Shown here: positions 9,936 through 19,398 of the stretch, in pieces
Numbering within the stretch: position 1 is the first letter of the stretch
Layout of the letters: every line of letters starts with the position of its first letter
Assembly (NCBI GenBank): GCA_024639885.1
Contig: JAHEGD010000004.1
Coordinates: 171,549-235,548 of the forward strand
Length of the DNA: 64,000 nt
Source of the DNA: Porticoccaceae bacterium
GTDB lineage: Bacteria; Pseudomonadota; Gammaproteobacteria; Pseudomonadales; Porticoccaceae
Direction of reading: 5' to 3'
Notes under the pieces: generated by a model
The model's database searches: none
Told to the model about the DNA's origin: nothing
The model's input: only the letters and a program-made list of their open reading frames with translations
Translations under genes and position numbers: made by a program

Positions 9936-10671
9936 AACAACTCTCCACAATCGGTTGGTGATCCAGATACTCGGCCAGCGCAGTGGCGCTGGGCTCCTGC
10001 AGGTGTGGCACGACCCCCCAGCAGGGGGCCGGCAACAGCGCCCGCAGGGTGGCGATATTCTCCTCCAGCCGGGCCGTGTCGGGATCGATAATATTGGCCA
10101 CCCAGCCAACAATTTGCAAGCCGTCACGGGCGATCGCCTCGGCGGTCAGCAGCGCGTGGCTGATGCAACCGAGCCGCACCCCGACCACCAGCACCACTTT
10201 GCAGTCGAGCGCCGCCGGCAGCGCCGCCAAACTCTCGCGCGGGTTGAGCGGCACGCGCCAGCCACCGGCCCCCTCGACCAGCGCCACATCGGCCGGGGTC
10301 AGCAGCGCACCGCGGCAGTAGCCGGCAAGCTTCTCGACGGTCAAATTGAGACCCGCCTCGGCGGCGGCGAGGTGTGGGGCGATCGCCGGTTGCAGCGCCA
10401 CCGGGTTGACCTGCTGGTAGTCGAGCGCCACGCTGGCGGCCGCCTGCAGGGCCAGCGCGTCGCTGTTGCGCAGACCGTCTTCGCTCTGTTCACAGCCGGC
10501 GGCGACTGGCTTTAGCGCCAGCGTGGTCAGGCCGTGGCGGTTGAGCAGCGTCAACAGCGCGGCGGCGACTTCAGTCTTGCCGACATCGGTATCGGTGCCG
10601 GTGACAAACCAGCGCTGGCGACGGCGCACTCGGCGCTCATCGGCTGTGGTGGTATCGGCTCGTTGACTCAT
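9928..10671 (-). CDS. bioD: Dethiobiotin synthase
   Basis: FVTGTDTDVGKTEVAAALL...LKPVAAGCEQ...LVEGAGGWRVPL. Confidence 0.96.
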   Translation of the reverse strand: MSQRADTTTADERRVRRRQRWFVTGTDTDVGKTEVAAALLTLLNRHGLTTLALKPVAAGCEQSEDGLRNSDALALQAAASVALDYQQVNPVALQPAIAPHLAAAEAGLNLTVEKLAGYCRGALLTPADVALVEGAGGWRVPLNPRESLAALPAALDCKVVLVVGVRLGCISHALLTAEAIARDGLQIVGWVANIIDPDTARLEENIATLRALLPAPCWGVVPHLQEPSATALAEYLDHQPIVESCYE

Positions 10672-10679
10672 CGGCACTC

Positions 10680-12212
10680 CTAACTGGGCTGGGGCGATGG
10701 CAGCCGAACCGCGCGACCGCGCAGTACCTGCCAGCTGGCTTGGCAACTGCCATCAGCGGCAGTCGGGTAGTGGTCGTAGAGCGCGGCGATACGCTGGCGA
10801 CCGGTCAGTTTGCGGCTGCGCTCGCGGTGGCTGTTGTGGGCGCCGACCGCTTTGATCGACTGCAGCAGCGCGCGCACCGAGCTGTGACGTTCGCTGTGCT
10901 GGTAGACGGCGAGCTGATCGACGGCAAAGCCGGCCGCGGCCAGCGCACTGCACCAGCGCTGCGGGGTGGCAAATTGATTGATGTGGACCTGCTCGTCGAC
11001 CGCCGCCCAGGCCGCCCGCAGTTCGGCGAGGGTACCGGCCACCGGCACTGCCAGCAGCAGCTCGCCACCCGGCTCCACCACCCGCGCCAGCTCGACGGCG
11101 AGCTGCTCGAGCTGCTCACACCACTGCAGCGCAAAACTACTGAAGGCAACCGCGACCGAACGATCGGCGAGCGGCAGCGCCTCGGCGTCGGCGCAGATGA
11201 GGCCGACATCGACAGTGGCGGTACTCGCCGCCTGCTGCAGCATCCCCTCGGCGATATCGAGCCCGACCAGTTCGGCGCCGGCAAAGCGGCTGCCCAGCGC
11301 CGCCAACTGCACGCCGCTGGCAGTGCCGATATCGACCACCCGGCGCGGCTGTTGGACGGCGCTGTCGGCCAGCAGCTGCTCGGCGACGGCGGCCTGCAGC
11401 GTGGCAGCGACGGCGTAGCCGGGCGCCGCGCGGCTAAAGCTCTCTGCCACGGCGCGCTTGTCGAGCTGCGGGCGCAGGCCGGCGCTACCCAATAGCTGCT
11501 CGACCAGCCCGACAATCTGGCCGGGCGCCGCCAGTGGCAGAAAATGGCCGCCGGCACAGCGCTGGCAGGTGATATCGGGAAAGATGGTGGCGATGCGCTC
11601 TGCAGCGGCGACCGGTACCAAGTTGTCGTCGTCGCCAAACAGCATCGCCACCGGCAGCCCGCTCGCCGCCAACTGGCCGGCCGCCGCGACTAGACAGAGC
11701 TCGCCGAGCAGGCCGAGCTGGTCGGCACCGGCGGCGACCGCGGGCGGCAGCGGCAGCACAGCGGCCAGCTGCTTTTTAACGGAGCGCTGGCCGCCGCTGG
11801 CGAGCGCCGAAAAGCGCGCAATGGTCGCCGCTGGGGCGTCGCGGTAGCTGTCGACAAAGCTCGCCAGTGTCGCCGTTGGCAGCGCGGTCGGCCACTCTGG
11901 GCGGGCCACGAAGCTCAAGTTGCTGGCCACGGTCACGACCCCCGCCAGCAGCCCCGGCCGGCGCGCCGCCAGCGCCAGCGCCAACATGCCGCCCAGTGAA
12001 AACCCGACCAGCAGTGCGCGCGCGGGCAGCCGCGCGGCCAGCCAGTCCAGATAGCTCTCCAGCGAACCATCGCCAACCATCGGCTCGCTGCCGTAGCCGG
12101 GCAGGTCGAGCGCGCGGACTGGGCCAAACTGGGCCAGCAGTGGCTGCACTGTCGCCCAGCAGCGGCTGTTGCCACCCCAGCCGTGCAGCAGCACGATCGG
12201 CGTCTGCGCCAT
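10680..12212 (-). CDS. bioHC: Bifunctional BioH carboxylesterase / BioC malonyl-ACP O-methyltransferase fusion
   Basis: N-half alpha/beta hydrolase (LLHGWGGNSRCW, LLVGFSLGGMLAL, FGDDDNLVP, GGHFLP), C-half SAM methyltransferase (VVDIGTASGVQLAALGSRFAGAELVGLDIAEGML); one uninterrupted frame. Confidence 0.93.
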   Translation of the reverse strand: MAQTPIVLLHGWGGNSRCWATVQPLLAQFGPVRALDLPGYGSEPMVGDGSLESYLDWLAARLPARALLVGFSLGGMLALALAARRPGLLAGVVTVASNLSFVARPEWPTALPTATLASFVDSYRDAPAATIARFSALASGGQRSVKKQLAAVLPLPPAVAAGADQLGLLGELCLVAAAGQLAASGLPVAMLFGDDDNLVPVAAAERIATIFPDITCQRCAGGHFLPLAAPGQIVGLVEQLLGSAGLRPQLDKRAVAESFSRAAPGYAVAATLQAAVAEQLLADSAVQQPRRVVDIGTASGVQLAALGSRFAGAELVGLDIAEGMLQQAASTATVDVGLICADAEALPLADRSVAVAFSSFALQWCEQLEQLAVELARVVEPGGELLLAVPVAGTLAELRAAWAAVDEQVHINQFATPQRWCSALAAAGFAVDQLAVYQHSERHSSVRALLQSIKAVGAHNSHRERSRKLTGRQRIAALYDHYPTAADGSCQASWQVLRGRAVRLPSPQPS

Positions 12213-13408
12213 CAGCCGCGCCGCTCCGCCAATGCCTCGCCGCTGCAGAGCTGGCCGAGCGCCTCGAGTAGACGGTCGACGTCGCTGCGGCTGTGCGCTG
12301 CGGTCAGTGTGATACGCAGCCGGGCGCTGCCGACCGCCACGGTCGGCGGACGGATCGCGCCGACCCACAGGCCGCGCCGGCGCAACTCAGCATCGATCGC
12401 CATCAACTCGGCTTCACCGCCGATCAACAGCGGCTGTATCGCCGTCTGCGACGGCAGCAGTGGCAGCCCGAGCTGATCGCCGGCGGTGCGGAAATAGCTG
12501 ATCAACTCGTTGAGCTGGTCGCGCCGCCAACGCTCGTCGCGGAGCAGCCGCAGCGCCGCCAGGCTGGCCGCGGCGATCGCCGGTGGCTGCGCCGTGGTGT
12601 AGATATAGCTGCGCGAGAACTGCAGCAGCGATTCGATCAAGGTCTCACTGCCGGCGACAAAGGCGCCGTAGCTGCCGAACGATTTGCCGAGCGTGCCAAC
12701 CAGCACCGGCACCTGCGCGGCGCTCAGCCCGAGCTGCTCGACCAGCCCGCCGCCGTTGGCACCGAGCAGACCAAAGCCGTGCGCGTCGTCGACCATCAGC
12801 GTGGCACCCCGATCGCTGCAGAGCGCCGCCAGATCGGTCAGTGGTGCGCAGTCGCCATCCATGCTGAACACCCCGTCGGTGGCGACCAGAGTCGCCCCCT
12901 GCCCGCTCTGGTGGCTGGCCAGCTGGCGCGCAGCGGAGTCGACATCGGCGTGTCGGTAGCGCTTGCTGGTCGCCTTGCAGAGCAGCCCGCCATCAATCAG
13001 CGAGGCGTGGTTGAGCGAATCTTGAAGCAGTAGGTCGGGGCGTTCGAGCAGCGCATTGATCGTACCCATATTGGCGGCGTAACCGCTGCCAAACAGTAGC
13101 GCGCGCGGCCGCCCAGTGAACTCGGCGAGCGCCTCTTCGAGCTCGGCGTGGGCGCGGTGGTGTCCGCTGATCAGATGTGAAGCGCCGGCGCCGGTGCCGT
13201 AGCGCTGCAGCGCATCGGTCGCGGCCGCCGCCAGCGCCGGGTGGCCGGCCAGCCCCAGGTAGTCGTTGCTGGCAAAACAGAGCTGTTCGACGCCGGCCAG
13301 TGCCATCTGCGCGCCACAGCGACCGCGGCTGGCGTAGCGCTGGCGGCTGCGCTGTTGGCTGGCGCGCTCGGCGAGCCGCTGGCGCAGCCTAGCGTCTAAG
13401 TCGACCAC
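12212..13408 (-). CDS. bioF: 8-amino-7-oxononanoate synthase
   Basis: FASNDYLGLAGHP...GTGAGASHLISGHH...DDAHGFGLLG...GTLGKSFGSYGAFVAGS; 1-nt overlap with bioHC. Confidence 0.96.
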   Translation of the reverse strand: MVDLDARLRQRLAERASQQRSRQRYASRGRCGAQMALAGVEQLCFASNDYLGLAGHPALAAAATDALQRYGTGAGASHLISGHHRAHAELEEALAEFTGRPRALLFGSGYAANMGTINALLERPDLLLQDSLNHASLIDGGLLCKATSKRYRHADVDSAARQLASHQSGQGATLVATDGVFSMDGDCAPLTDLAALCSDRGATLMVDDAHGFGLLGANGGGLVEQLGLSAAQVPVLVGTLGKSFGSYGAFVAGSETLIESLLQFSRSYIYTTAQPPAIAAASLAALRLLRDERWRRDQLNELISYFRTAGDQLGLPLLPSQTAIQPLLIGGEAELMAIDAELRRRGLWVGAIRPPTVAVGSARLRITLTAAHSRSDVDRLLEALGQLCSGEALAERRG

Positions 13409-13413
13409 TGCGG

Positions 13414-14466
13414 TCAGGCGGGGTAGAACGGGGCGCTGCGGTCGGCGGCGGCGATCTGGCGGTGCAGCGCCTGCTCCTGCTCGCTGCTATCTTCTGCCAC
13501 CGCCACGCTCTCACGGCGGATGCCGAGCTTGGCGAACAGCTGCATATCGGTATTGGCGTTGGGGTTGGCGGTGGTCAGCAGTTTCTCGCAGTAGAAGATC
13601 GAGTTGGCGCCGGCCATAAACGCCAGCGCCTGCATCTGCTCGTTCATCTCCTCGCGGCCGGCCGACAGCCGCACGTGCGCCTTGGGCATCATGATACGCG
13701 CCACGGCGATGGTGCGGACAAACTCAAACGGGTCCAGCTCGGTCTCGTCTTGCAGCGGTGTTCCGGCGACCTTGACCAGCATATTGATCGGCACCGAGTC
13801 GGGGTGCTCGGCGAGGTTGGCGAGCGCGATCAGCAGCCCAGCGCGATCCTGCTGACCCTCACCCATGCCGATGATACCGCCGGCGCAGACTTTCATGCCG
13901 GCCTTGCGGACGTTGTCGAGGGTCTCGAGGCGGTCTTGATAGGTGCGGGTGGTGATGATCTCACCGTAAAACTCCGGCGAGGTGTCGAGGTTGTGGTTGT
14001 AGTAGTCGAGACCGGCATCGGCGAGCTGCTGAGCCTGGCTGTCGTCGAGCATACCCAGCGTCATACAGGTCTCCAGCCCGAGCGCCTTGACCTCGCGAAC
14101 CATCGCCGCCACCGCCGGCATATCGCGCTGGTGCGGCGAACGCCACGCCGCACCCATACAGAAGCGGCTGGCGCCGCTCGCTTTGGCGGCGCGGGCCTCT
14201 TCGATCACGCGGGCCACCTCGACCAGCTTCTCTTTCTCGAGACCGGTATCGTAGCGGGCGCTCTGTGGGCAGTACTTGCAATCTTCTGGGCAGGCGCCGG
14301 TCTTGATCGACATCAGCGTCGACAGCTGCACGGTGTTCGGGTCAAAGTGGCGGCGATGGACCGTTTGGGCGGCGAACATCAAATCGTTAAAGGGCTGGTT
14401 GAAAAGCGCCAAAACCTCTTCGCGCTGCCAGTCGTGGCGGATCTCTTGGGGGGCGGTGGCGCTCAT
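13414..14466 (-). CDS. bioB: Biotin synthase
   Basis: [26 protein letters not shown] radical SAM motif, full-length. Confidence 0.98.
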   Translation of the reverse strand: MSATAPQEIRHDWQREEVLALFNQPFNDLMFAAQTVHRRHFDPNTVQLSTLMSIKTGACPEDCKYCPQSARYDTGLEKEKLVEVARVIEEARAAKASGASRFCMGAAWRSPHQRDMPAVAAMVREVKALGLETCMTLGMLDDSQAQQLADAGLDYYNHNLDTSPEFYGEIITTRTYQDRLETLDNVRKAGMKVCAGGIIGMGEGQQDRAGLLIALANLAEHPDSVPINMLVKVAGTPLQDETELDPFEFVRTIAVARIMMPKAHVRLSAGREEMNEQMQALAFMAGANSIFYCEKLLTTANPNANTDMQLFAKLGIRRESVAVAEDSSEQEQALHRQIAAADRSAPFYPA

Positions 14467-14519
14467 AACAACCTCATTGATCGAACGGTTAAGCGCCCAT
14501 CATAGGGCCACCGCCAGCA

Positions 14520-14551
14520 CTGTCAACCAGATAATTATATTTGGTTTACAG
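14520..14551. promoter_or_regulatory. Probable BirA operator of the bio operon
   Basis: CTGTCAACC-N14-GGTTTACAG, one mismatch from a perfect dyad and matching the TTGTAAACC-N14/16-GGTTTACAA BirA site type; lies about 54 nt upstream of bioB. Confidence 0.85.
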
Positions 14552-14592
14552 TGCCGCCCGCGGCGAGACAAAGAGGGACAGCGACGGCGCTG

Positions 14593-14609
14593 GGGTTTAT
14601 ACTAATCCC
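14593..14609. promoter_or_regulatory. Near-palindrome over a putative marR -10 element
   Basis: GGGTTTATACTAATCCC contains TATACT (14598-14603) and is a one-mismatch dyad; marR ATG at 14636. Confidence 0.4.
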
Positions 14610-14635
14610 ACACTTACAGTAGAGATATACACCCG

Positions 14636-15127
14636 ATGAGCTCTATCGATCAGGTCTTGATCGCGGTGCGCCGCGTGATCCGCGCCACCGACCTGCAGTC
14701 CAAGTATCTGGCCCGCACCACCGGCCTGACCACCCCGCAAATTCTTATCCTGCAGACCATCAACGGCCAGCAAGAGCTGACCATTGGCCAGCTGGCGCGG
14801 GCTATCAGCCTCAGCCAAGCGACCGTGACGACGATTATTGATCGGCTCGAAAAACGCCAGTTGATCAGCCGCATTCGCTCTGCGACCGACAAGCGCAAGG
14901 TCTATCTGGAGCTCTCCGACGCCGGCCGCGAGACCCTGGCCAGCGCCCCGCCACTGCTTCAACAGCAGTTCATTGAGCAGTTCTCCAACCTCAAAGAGTG
15001 GGAGCAGTCGATGATTACCGCCTCGCTGCAGCGGGTCGCCGAGATGATGGATGCCGAGCACATCGACGCCTCGCCGGTGCTCGACGTCGGCACCCTCGAC
15101 CGCTCGTGGGAGCAGAGCGGCAGCTAG
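14636..15127 (+). CDS. MarR-family regulator, CosR/EctR-like
   Basis: wHTH ELTIGQLARAISLSQATVTTIIDRLEKRQLISRIRSATDKRKVYLELSDAGRE; C-terminal RVAEMMDAEHIDASPVLDVG resembles CosR/EctR-type osmoregulators. Confidence 0.85.
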   Translation: MSSIDQVLIAVRRVIRATDLQSKYLARTTGLTTPQILILQTINGQQELTIGQLARAISLSQATVTTIIDRLEKRQLISRIRSATDKRKVYLELSDAGRETLASAPPLLQQQFIEQFSNLKEWEQSMITASLQRVAEMMDAEHIDASPVLDVGTLDRSWEQSGS

Positions 15128-15144
15128 CCGCCCCGCCCTCGCGG

Positions 15145-17193
15145 CTAGTTGAGGGTGTGCAAGAAGTGCAGGTGGGCCTCGTAGCGCTGCAACAGGTCGA
15201 CGACGATCTGCTCTTGGGTCCAGCCCATCACGTCGTAATCCTGGCCGCCCTCACTGAAGTGGACCTCGGCGCGGTAGTAGTAGGATTCGCCGTCGTCGGG
15301 GGCCTCGCCAACCGACTCGCCGTCGGCGGTAAACCCGCCACTGGGCAGCGGGTGGTAGCGGCAGCGCACCTCGTAGACAAAATCTAACTCGCCGCCGTGA
15401 AAGACCTCAAGCCGGACCCGCTGGGCGTCGCTGATCTCGTCCACCACCTCGGCGACCACCTCATTTTTGCGCAGCTCCATAGCGAACTGTTCGAGTGCCG
15501 GCCGCACCACGCGGCGCTGAAAGCTCAGCACCTGGGTGTCGGAGGGAAACTTGAGCAGTAGCCGCAGCCGCTGCCGCCACTGGCTGCTGCTGCCGTCGAC
15601 TGCGGTCGGCGGCGGGCTGGGCACACTGCCGATCTGTACCTCGCGCTTGGCGTAGTCGACTTTGAGCGCCTTGATAAAGCCCCACATCGCCCACAGTAGC
15701 GCCAGCGAGAACGGCAGCGCGCCGACGATCGAGGCGGTCTGCAGCGCCGCCAACCCGCCGGCGTATAACAGCACCATAGTCAGCAGGCCGATCATCAGCG
15801 CCCACAGCACCCGCTGGCCGAGCGCGGTGTCGTCGCGGCCGTGCGCCGACAGCATGTTGAGTACCATCGCGCCGCTGTCGGCCGAGGTGACAAAGAACAC
15901 TACCACCATAATCAGCGAGACCACCGAGAGCAGCGCCGACATCGGCAGCGACTCTAAAAAGTGGAACAGCGCCACCGCTGGGTTGGCCTGCACCACCTCG
16001 CCAAAACCGGGCATGCTGTTGGATAGAATGAGATCGATCGCCGAGCTGCCAAACACACTCATCCAGAACAAATTGAAGGCACACGGCACCAGCATCGCGC
16101 CGAGAATAAACTGGCGGATGGTGCGGCCGCGCGAGATGCGGGCGATAAACAGGCCGACAAACGGCGCCCAAGATAGCCACCAACCCCAGTACAAAATGGT
16201 CCAGCCACCGAGCCACGAGGTCGGCCGGTAGGCGTAGAGATTAAATGTCTTAGAGATGATCTCTGAGAAGTAGTAGCCGACGTTCTGCAGGAAGGTCTGC
16301 AGAATAAAGATGGTCGGCCCGGCGATCACCACCCCGATCAGCAGCAGCCCGGCAAAGCCGATATTGATCTCGGAGAGCCGTTTGATACCGGCGTCGAGCC
16401 CCATCACCACCGATACGGTGGCCAGGCCGATGGTGATCGCGATCAAAAATAGCTGCACGGTTACCGATATCTCGACGCCGAACAGGTAGTTGAGACCGCT
16501 GTTGATCTGGATGACGCCGAGGCCGAGGCTGGTGGCGATGCCGCACAGTGTACCGATGATCGCAAAGACATCGACCGCGGCGCCGATCGGGCCGTAGATG
16601 CGCTCGCCGATCAGCGGGTAGAGCGCCGAGCGCAGCGTGAGCGGCAGCCCGTGGCGGTGGGCAAAATAGCCCAAGATCAACGCCACGATGGCGTAGATTG
16701 ACCAGGCGTGAATACCCCAGTGGAAGAAGGTCAGCCGCATCGCTTGACCGGCGGCGTCGATGGTGCCGCCCTCGCCCTGCGGTGGCGCCATAAAGTGCAT
16801 CACCGGCTCGGCGACCCCGTAGAACATCAAACCGATACCCATCCCGGCCGAGAACAGCATCGCAAACCAAGACAGGTTGGAGTAGGCCGGCGTCGAGTGG
16901 TCGGGACCAAGTTTGATATCGCCGATACGCGAGAATGACAAAAATAGCACGCAGACCAGAATGATCGCCACCACCACCACGTAGTACCAGCTAGCGTAGT
17001 GGACAATGGCTGACTGCAGCTCTGCAAACAGCGCTGCACTCGCCTCTGGGAAGGCGACCGTGCCGCCGGCCAACAGCGCCAGAAAGGTCAGCGTCCAGGT
17101 AAACACCGGCTTGTCGATAATCCAACTGCCGGTGGCGGCCAGACTGTCTGGGTGGGGGCCGCGCGGCGGTTGTTCTAAGCTGGTGTCATTCAT
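15145..17193 (-). CDS. betT: BCCT-family transporter, BetT-like with extended cytosolic C-terminus
   Basis: 12-TM BCCT core (FYGVAEPVMHF, GIHAWSIYAIVALILGYF, WTILYWGWWLSWAPFVGLFIARISRGRTIRQF) plus C-terminal YDVMGWTQEQIVVDLLQRYEAHLHFLH. Confidence 0.88.
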   Translation of the reverse strand: MNDTSLEQPPRGPHPDSLAATGSWIIDKPVFTWTLTFLALLAGGTVAFPEASAALFAELQSAIVHYASWYYVVVVAIILVCVLFLSFSRIGDIKLGPDHSTPAYSNLSWFAMLFSAGMGIGLMFYGVAEPVMHFMAPPQGEGGTIDAAGQAMRLTFFHWGIHAWSIYAIVALILGYFAHRHGLPLTLRSALYPLIGERIYGPIGAAVDVFAIIGTLCGIATSLGLGVIQINSGLNYLFGVEISVTVQLFLIAITIGLATVSVVMGLDAGIKRLSEINIGFAGLLLIGVVIAGPTIFILQTFLQNVGYYFSEIISKTFNLYAYRPTSWLGGWTILYWGWWLSWAPFVGLFIARISRGRTIRQFILGAMLVPCAFNLFWMSVFGSSAIDLILSNSMPGFGEVVQANPAVALFHFLESLPMSALLSVVSLIMVVVFFVTSADSGAMVLNMLSAHGRDDTALGQRVLWALMIGLLTMVLLYAGGLAALQTASIVGALPFSLALLWAMWGFIKALKVDYAKREVQIGSVPSPPPTAVDGSSSQWRQRLRLLLKFPSDTQVLSFQRRVVRPALEQFAMELRKNEVVAEVVDEISDAQRVRLEVFHGGELDFVYEVRCRYHPLPSGGFTADGESVGEAPDDGESYYYRAEVHFSEGGQDYDVMGWTQEQIVVDLLQRYEAHLHFLHTLN

Positions 17194-17209
17194 AACGGAT
17201 CCTATCGGG

Positions 17210-19216
17210 TTACAACGATGCGGCGATCTCGGCCGGCAGCAGTGCCGGGCCGAGCGCCTCAAATAGTGGCGTCAGCCGCTCTTGGTAGGGCTGCCACTGG
17301 CCGAGCCCGGTGCGGTTGAGCGGCTGGCGCACCTGCTCCGAGCTGGCGGTGCGCACGGCCCGCTTATTGGTGTGAAAGTCGAGGCAGGCCTGCTCAAACG
17401 GCAGCCCGCAGTAGTCGAGCAGACGGCGCACTTGCTGCTCAAAGTCGTCGACCACCTGCTCGTATTGAACGTGCAGAATCTCGCCCGGGTAGAGCGTCTG
17501 CCAGTGCTCCATCAGCGCCACGTAATCGCGGTAGTAATGGCCGACATCGGCGAGGTCGTAGGTAAACTCCTGGCCCTCGGCGAACAGCTGTTTGAAACCG
17601 CTGAAGCAGCAGTCCAGCGCAGCGCGGCGGGCATCGATAATCTTGGCGTTGGGCAGGATCGATTTAATCAGCCCAATATGGCGGAAGTTGTTCGGCATCT
17701 TGTCGATAAAGAACGGCGCACCGGCGCGGTGGATCTGGGTCTCGCGGATAAACTGCTCGCCAAACTCGGTCCGCTGCGCATCGCTCAGGGTCGCCAGCAC
17801 CGCCGGGTAGTGGCTCTGGCCATCGAGCTTTTGACCGCGCCGCAGCCGCTGCGCCAACGCCAAAATATTGGGCAGCTCAAGCGTGCCGTCGACCTGGCTG
17901 TGCGAGGCGAGAATCTGCTCCAGCAGGGTCGAGCCGGCGCGGGGTAGGCCGACAATAAAGATGGGATCCCGCACAGGGCAGCCAGCCGGCTGTTGCGCCG
18001 CCCGCCACGCCGGTGTGCAGACCGTCCGCTGGGCGGCCAGCTCGTCGCTCATACTGTCGGCGCTGTAGCGGCTCTGGGCTTTCTTTAAGCCGTTGCCGGC
18101 GGCGTAGTGGTCGAACGAGCGCCGGTAGTCGGCGCTGTCCTCAAACCCCTTGCCGAGCGCGAAATGCAGGTGCACACGGTCGGCCGGCGGCAGCGACGGG
18201 TCGTCGACCAGCTCGGCCATGGTCGCCAGCTGGGCGGCATCAAACTGGTAGGTTTTCAGGTTGGCGAGCGAGTACCACGCCTCGCCGTGACGCGGATTAG
18301 CGGCGATCGCGCGCCGGTAGGAGTCGATCGCCTGCTCGCTGTTGCCGGCGGTCTTGAGGGCGTGGCCGCGGGTGGTCAGGGTGACCGGCTCCTCGGGCAG
18401 CTGCTCGAGCACTTCGTCGAGCAGCGCCAGCGCCCGCGGGTAGTCGCCGGTCTGCATCAACTCGATCGCGTAGAGCGATTTAAACTGTGGGTTGCTCGGC
18501 TGCTCGGCGAGCAGATAGGCGGCCTGCTCGAGTGCGGCGGCAAACTTCTGGCGCTTGCGCAGCGTCTGCAGGTAGTCGATCCGCAGCTGCAGGTGATCTG
18601 GGGCCAGTTCAACGGCACTCTCGAGCAGAAACTCAGCGTCGTCGAGCACGCCGAGCCGCACGCCGATGTCGGCGAGTAGCCGCATCGCCTCAACATGGTG
18701 GGGGCGCTCGGCGAGAAAGTCGCGCACCCGCTGCTCGGCGACCACCAGCTTGCCCTGTGCGATCAAATCGGTCGCCGCCAACAGCGGCGCCGGCAGGGCT
18801 TTGAGGTGGGCGATTTGACGCTCTAACTGCGCCACCTGATGGCGATCGCCGCGCGCTGCCAAGATCTTCTGCTGGCTCTGCCAGCTGGCGATCAGCGCCG
18901 GATTGGCGCGCACCGCCTGTTGGTAGTAACCGAGCGCGGCGGCCCATTCGCCACGGTCGCGGGCCAGGTGGCCGCGCTCCTGTAGCGCGCGGCTGTGGCC
19001 CGGGGCCTGCGCGGTCAGCTCAGCCAACCACTGCGCGGCAGCATCGAACTGGCCGGCGTAGCGGCTGGCCACCGCAGCCAGGTAGAGCGCCTCGCTGTCG
19101 TCGGAGGCGACCGCCAGTCGCGCCTTGGCGGCGGCCAGCACGGCGTCAAACTGCTTGTCGCGCAGCAGCGCCTGCAGCGCTGGCATATCAAGACGGTGGT
19201 CGGTCGAATCGCTCAA
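17210..19216 (-). CDS. TPR-repeat sulfotransferase family protein
   Basis: N-terminal TPR array; C-terminal sulfotransferase PAPS loop DPIFIVGLPRAGSTLLEQILASHSQV; likely TTG start at 19216 after GAGG-like SD. Confidence 0.88.
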   Translation of the reverse strand: MSDSTDHRLDMPALQALLRDKQFDAVLAAAKARLAVASDDSEALYLAAVASRYAGQFDAAAQWLAELTAQAPGHSRALQERGHLARDRGEWAAALGYYQQAVRANPALIASWQSQQKILAARGDRHQVAQLERQIAHLKALPAPLLAATDLIAQGKLVVAEQRVRDFLAERPHHVEAMRLLADIGVRLGVLDDAEFLLESAVELAPDHLQLRIDYLQTLRKRQKFAAALEQAAYLLAEQPSNPQFKSLYAIELMQTGDYPRALALLDEVLEQLPEEPVTLTTRGHALKTAGNSEQAIDSYRRAIAANPRHGEAWYSLANLKTYQFDAAQLATMAELVDDPSLPPADRVHLHFALGKGFEDSADYRRSFDHYAAGNGLKKAQSRYSADSMSDELAAQRTVCTPAWRAAQQPAGCPVRDPIFIVGLPRAGSTLLEQILASHSQVDGTLELPNILALAQRLRRGQKLDGQSHYPAVLATLSDAQRTEFGEQFIRETQIHRAGAPFFIDKMPNNFRHIGLIKSILPNAKIIDARRAALDCCFSGFKQLFAEGQEFTYDLADVGHYYRDYVALMEHWQTLYPGEILHVQYEQVVDDFEQQVRRLLDYCGLPFEQACLDFHTNKRAVRTASSEQVRQPLNRTGLGQWQPYQERLTPLFEALGPALLPAEIAASL

Positions 19217-19353
19217 GAGCGCTCCTCGGTGGTTGATCTGGCTCGGGGCAGTGCCGAGAGTTTTTTGCGCAGCGGTGATTCTGCCACTAATACGCGGCAA
19301 GCTAAACCGCCGCAAGCCAACTGCGCTATTTGCGCGGGGCTAAAACCCAAAAT

Positions 19354-19374
19354 GCCCCTCTCAATGAGAGGGGC
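19354..19374 (-). terminator. Hairpin terminator after the TonB-dependent receptor
   Basis: GCCCCTCTC-AAT-GAGAGGGGC perfect 9-bp stem, followed on the minus strand by a T-rich tract (ATTTTGGGTTTT). Confidence 0.75.
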
Positions 19375-19398
19375 ACTCTGGACCACTCTAACGGTTGC

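Noticed and set aside
11865-12368. Extended N-terminus of bioHC from the ORF track (start 12368)
   Set aside because: Extension overlaps bioF coding sequence in another frame; MAQTPIVLLHGWGG at 12212 is the normal BioH start
13462-14505. 347-aa plus-strand ORF antisense to bioB
   Set aside because: Shadow ORF opposite a clear bioB
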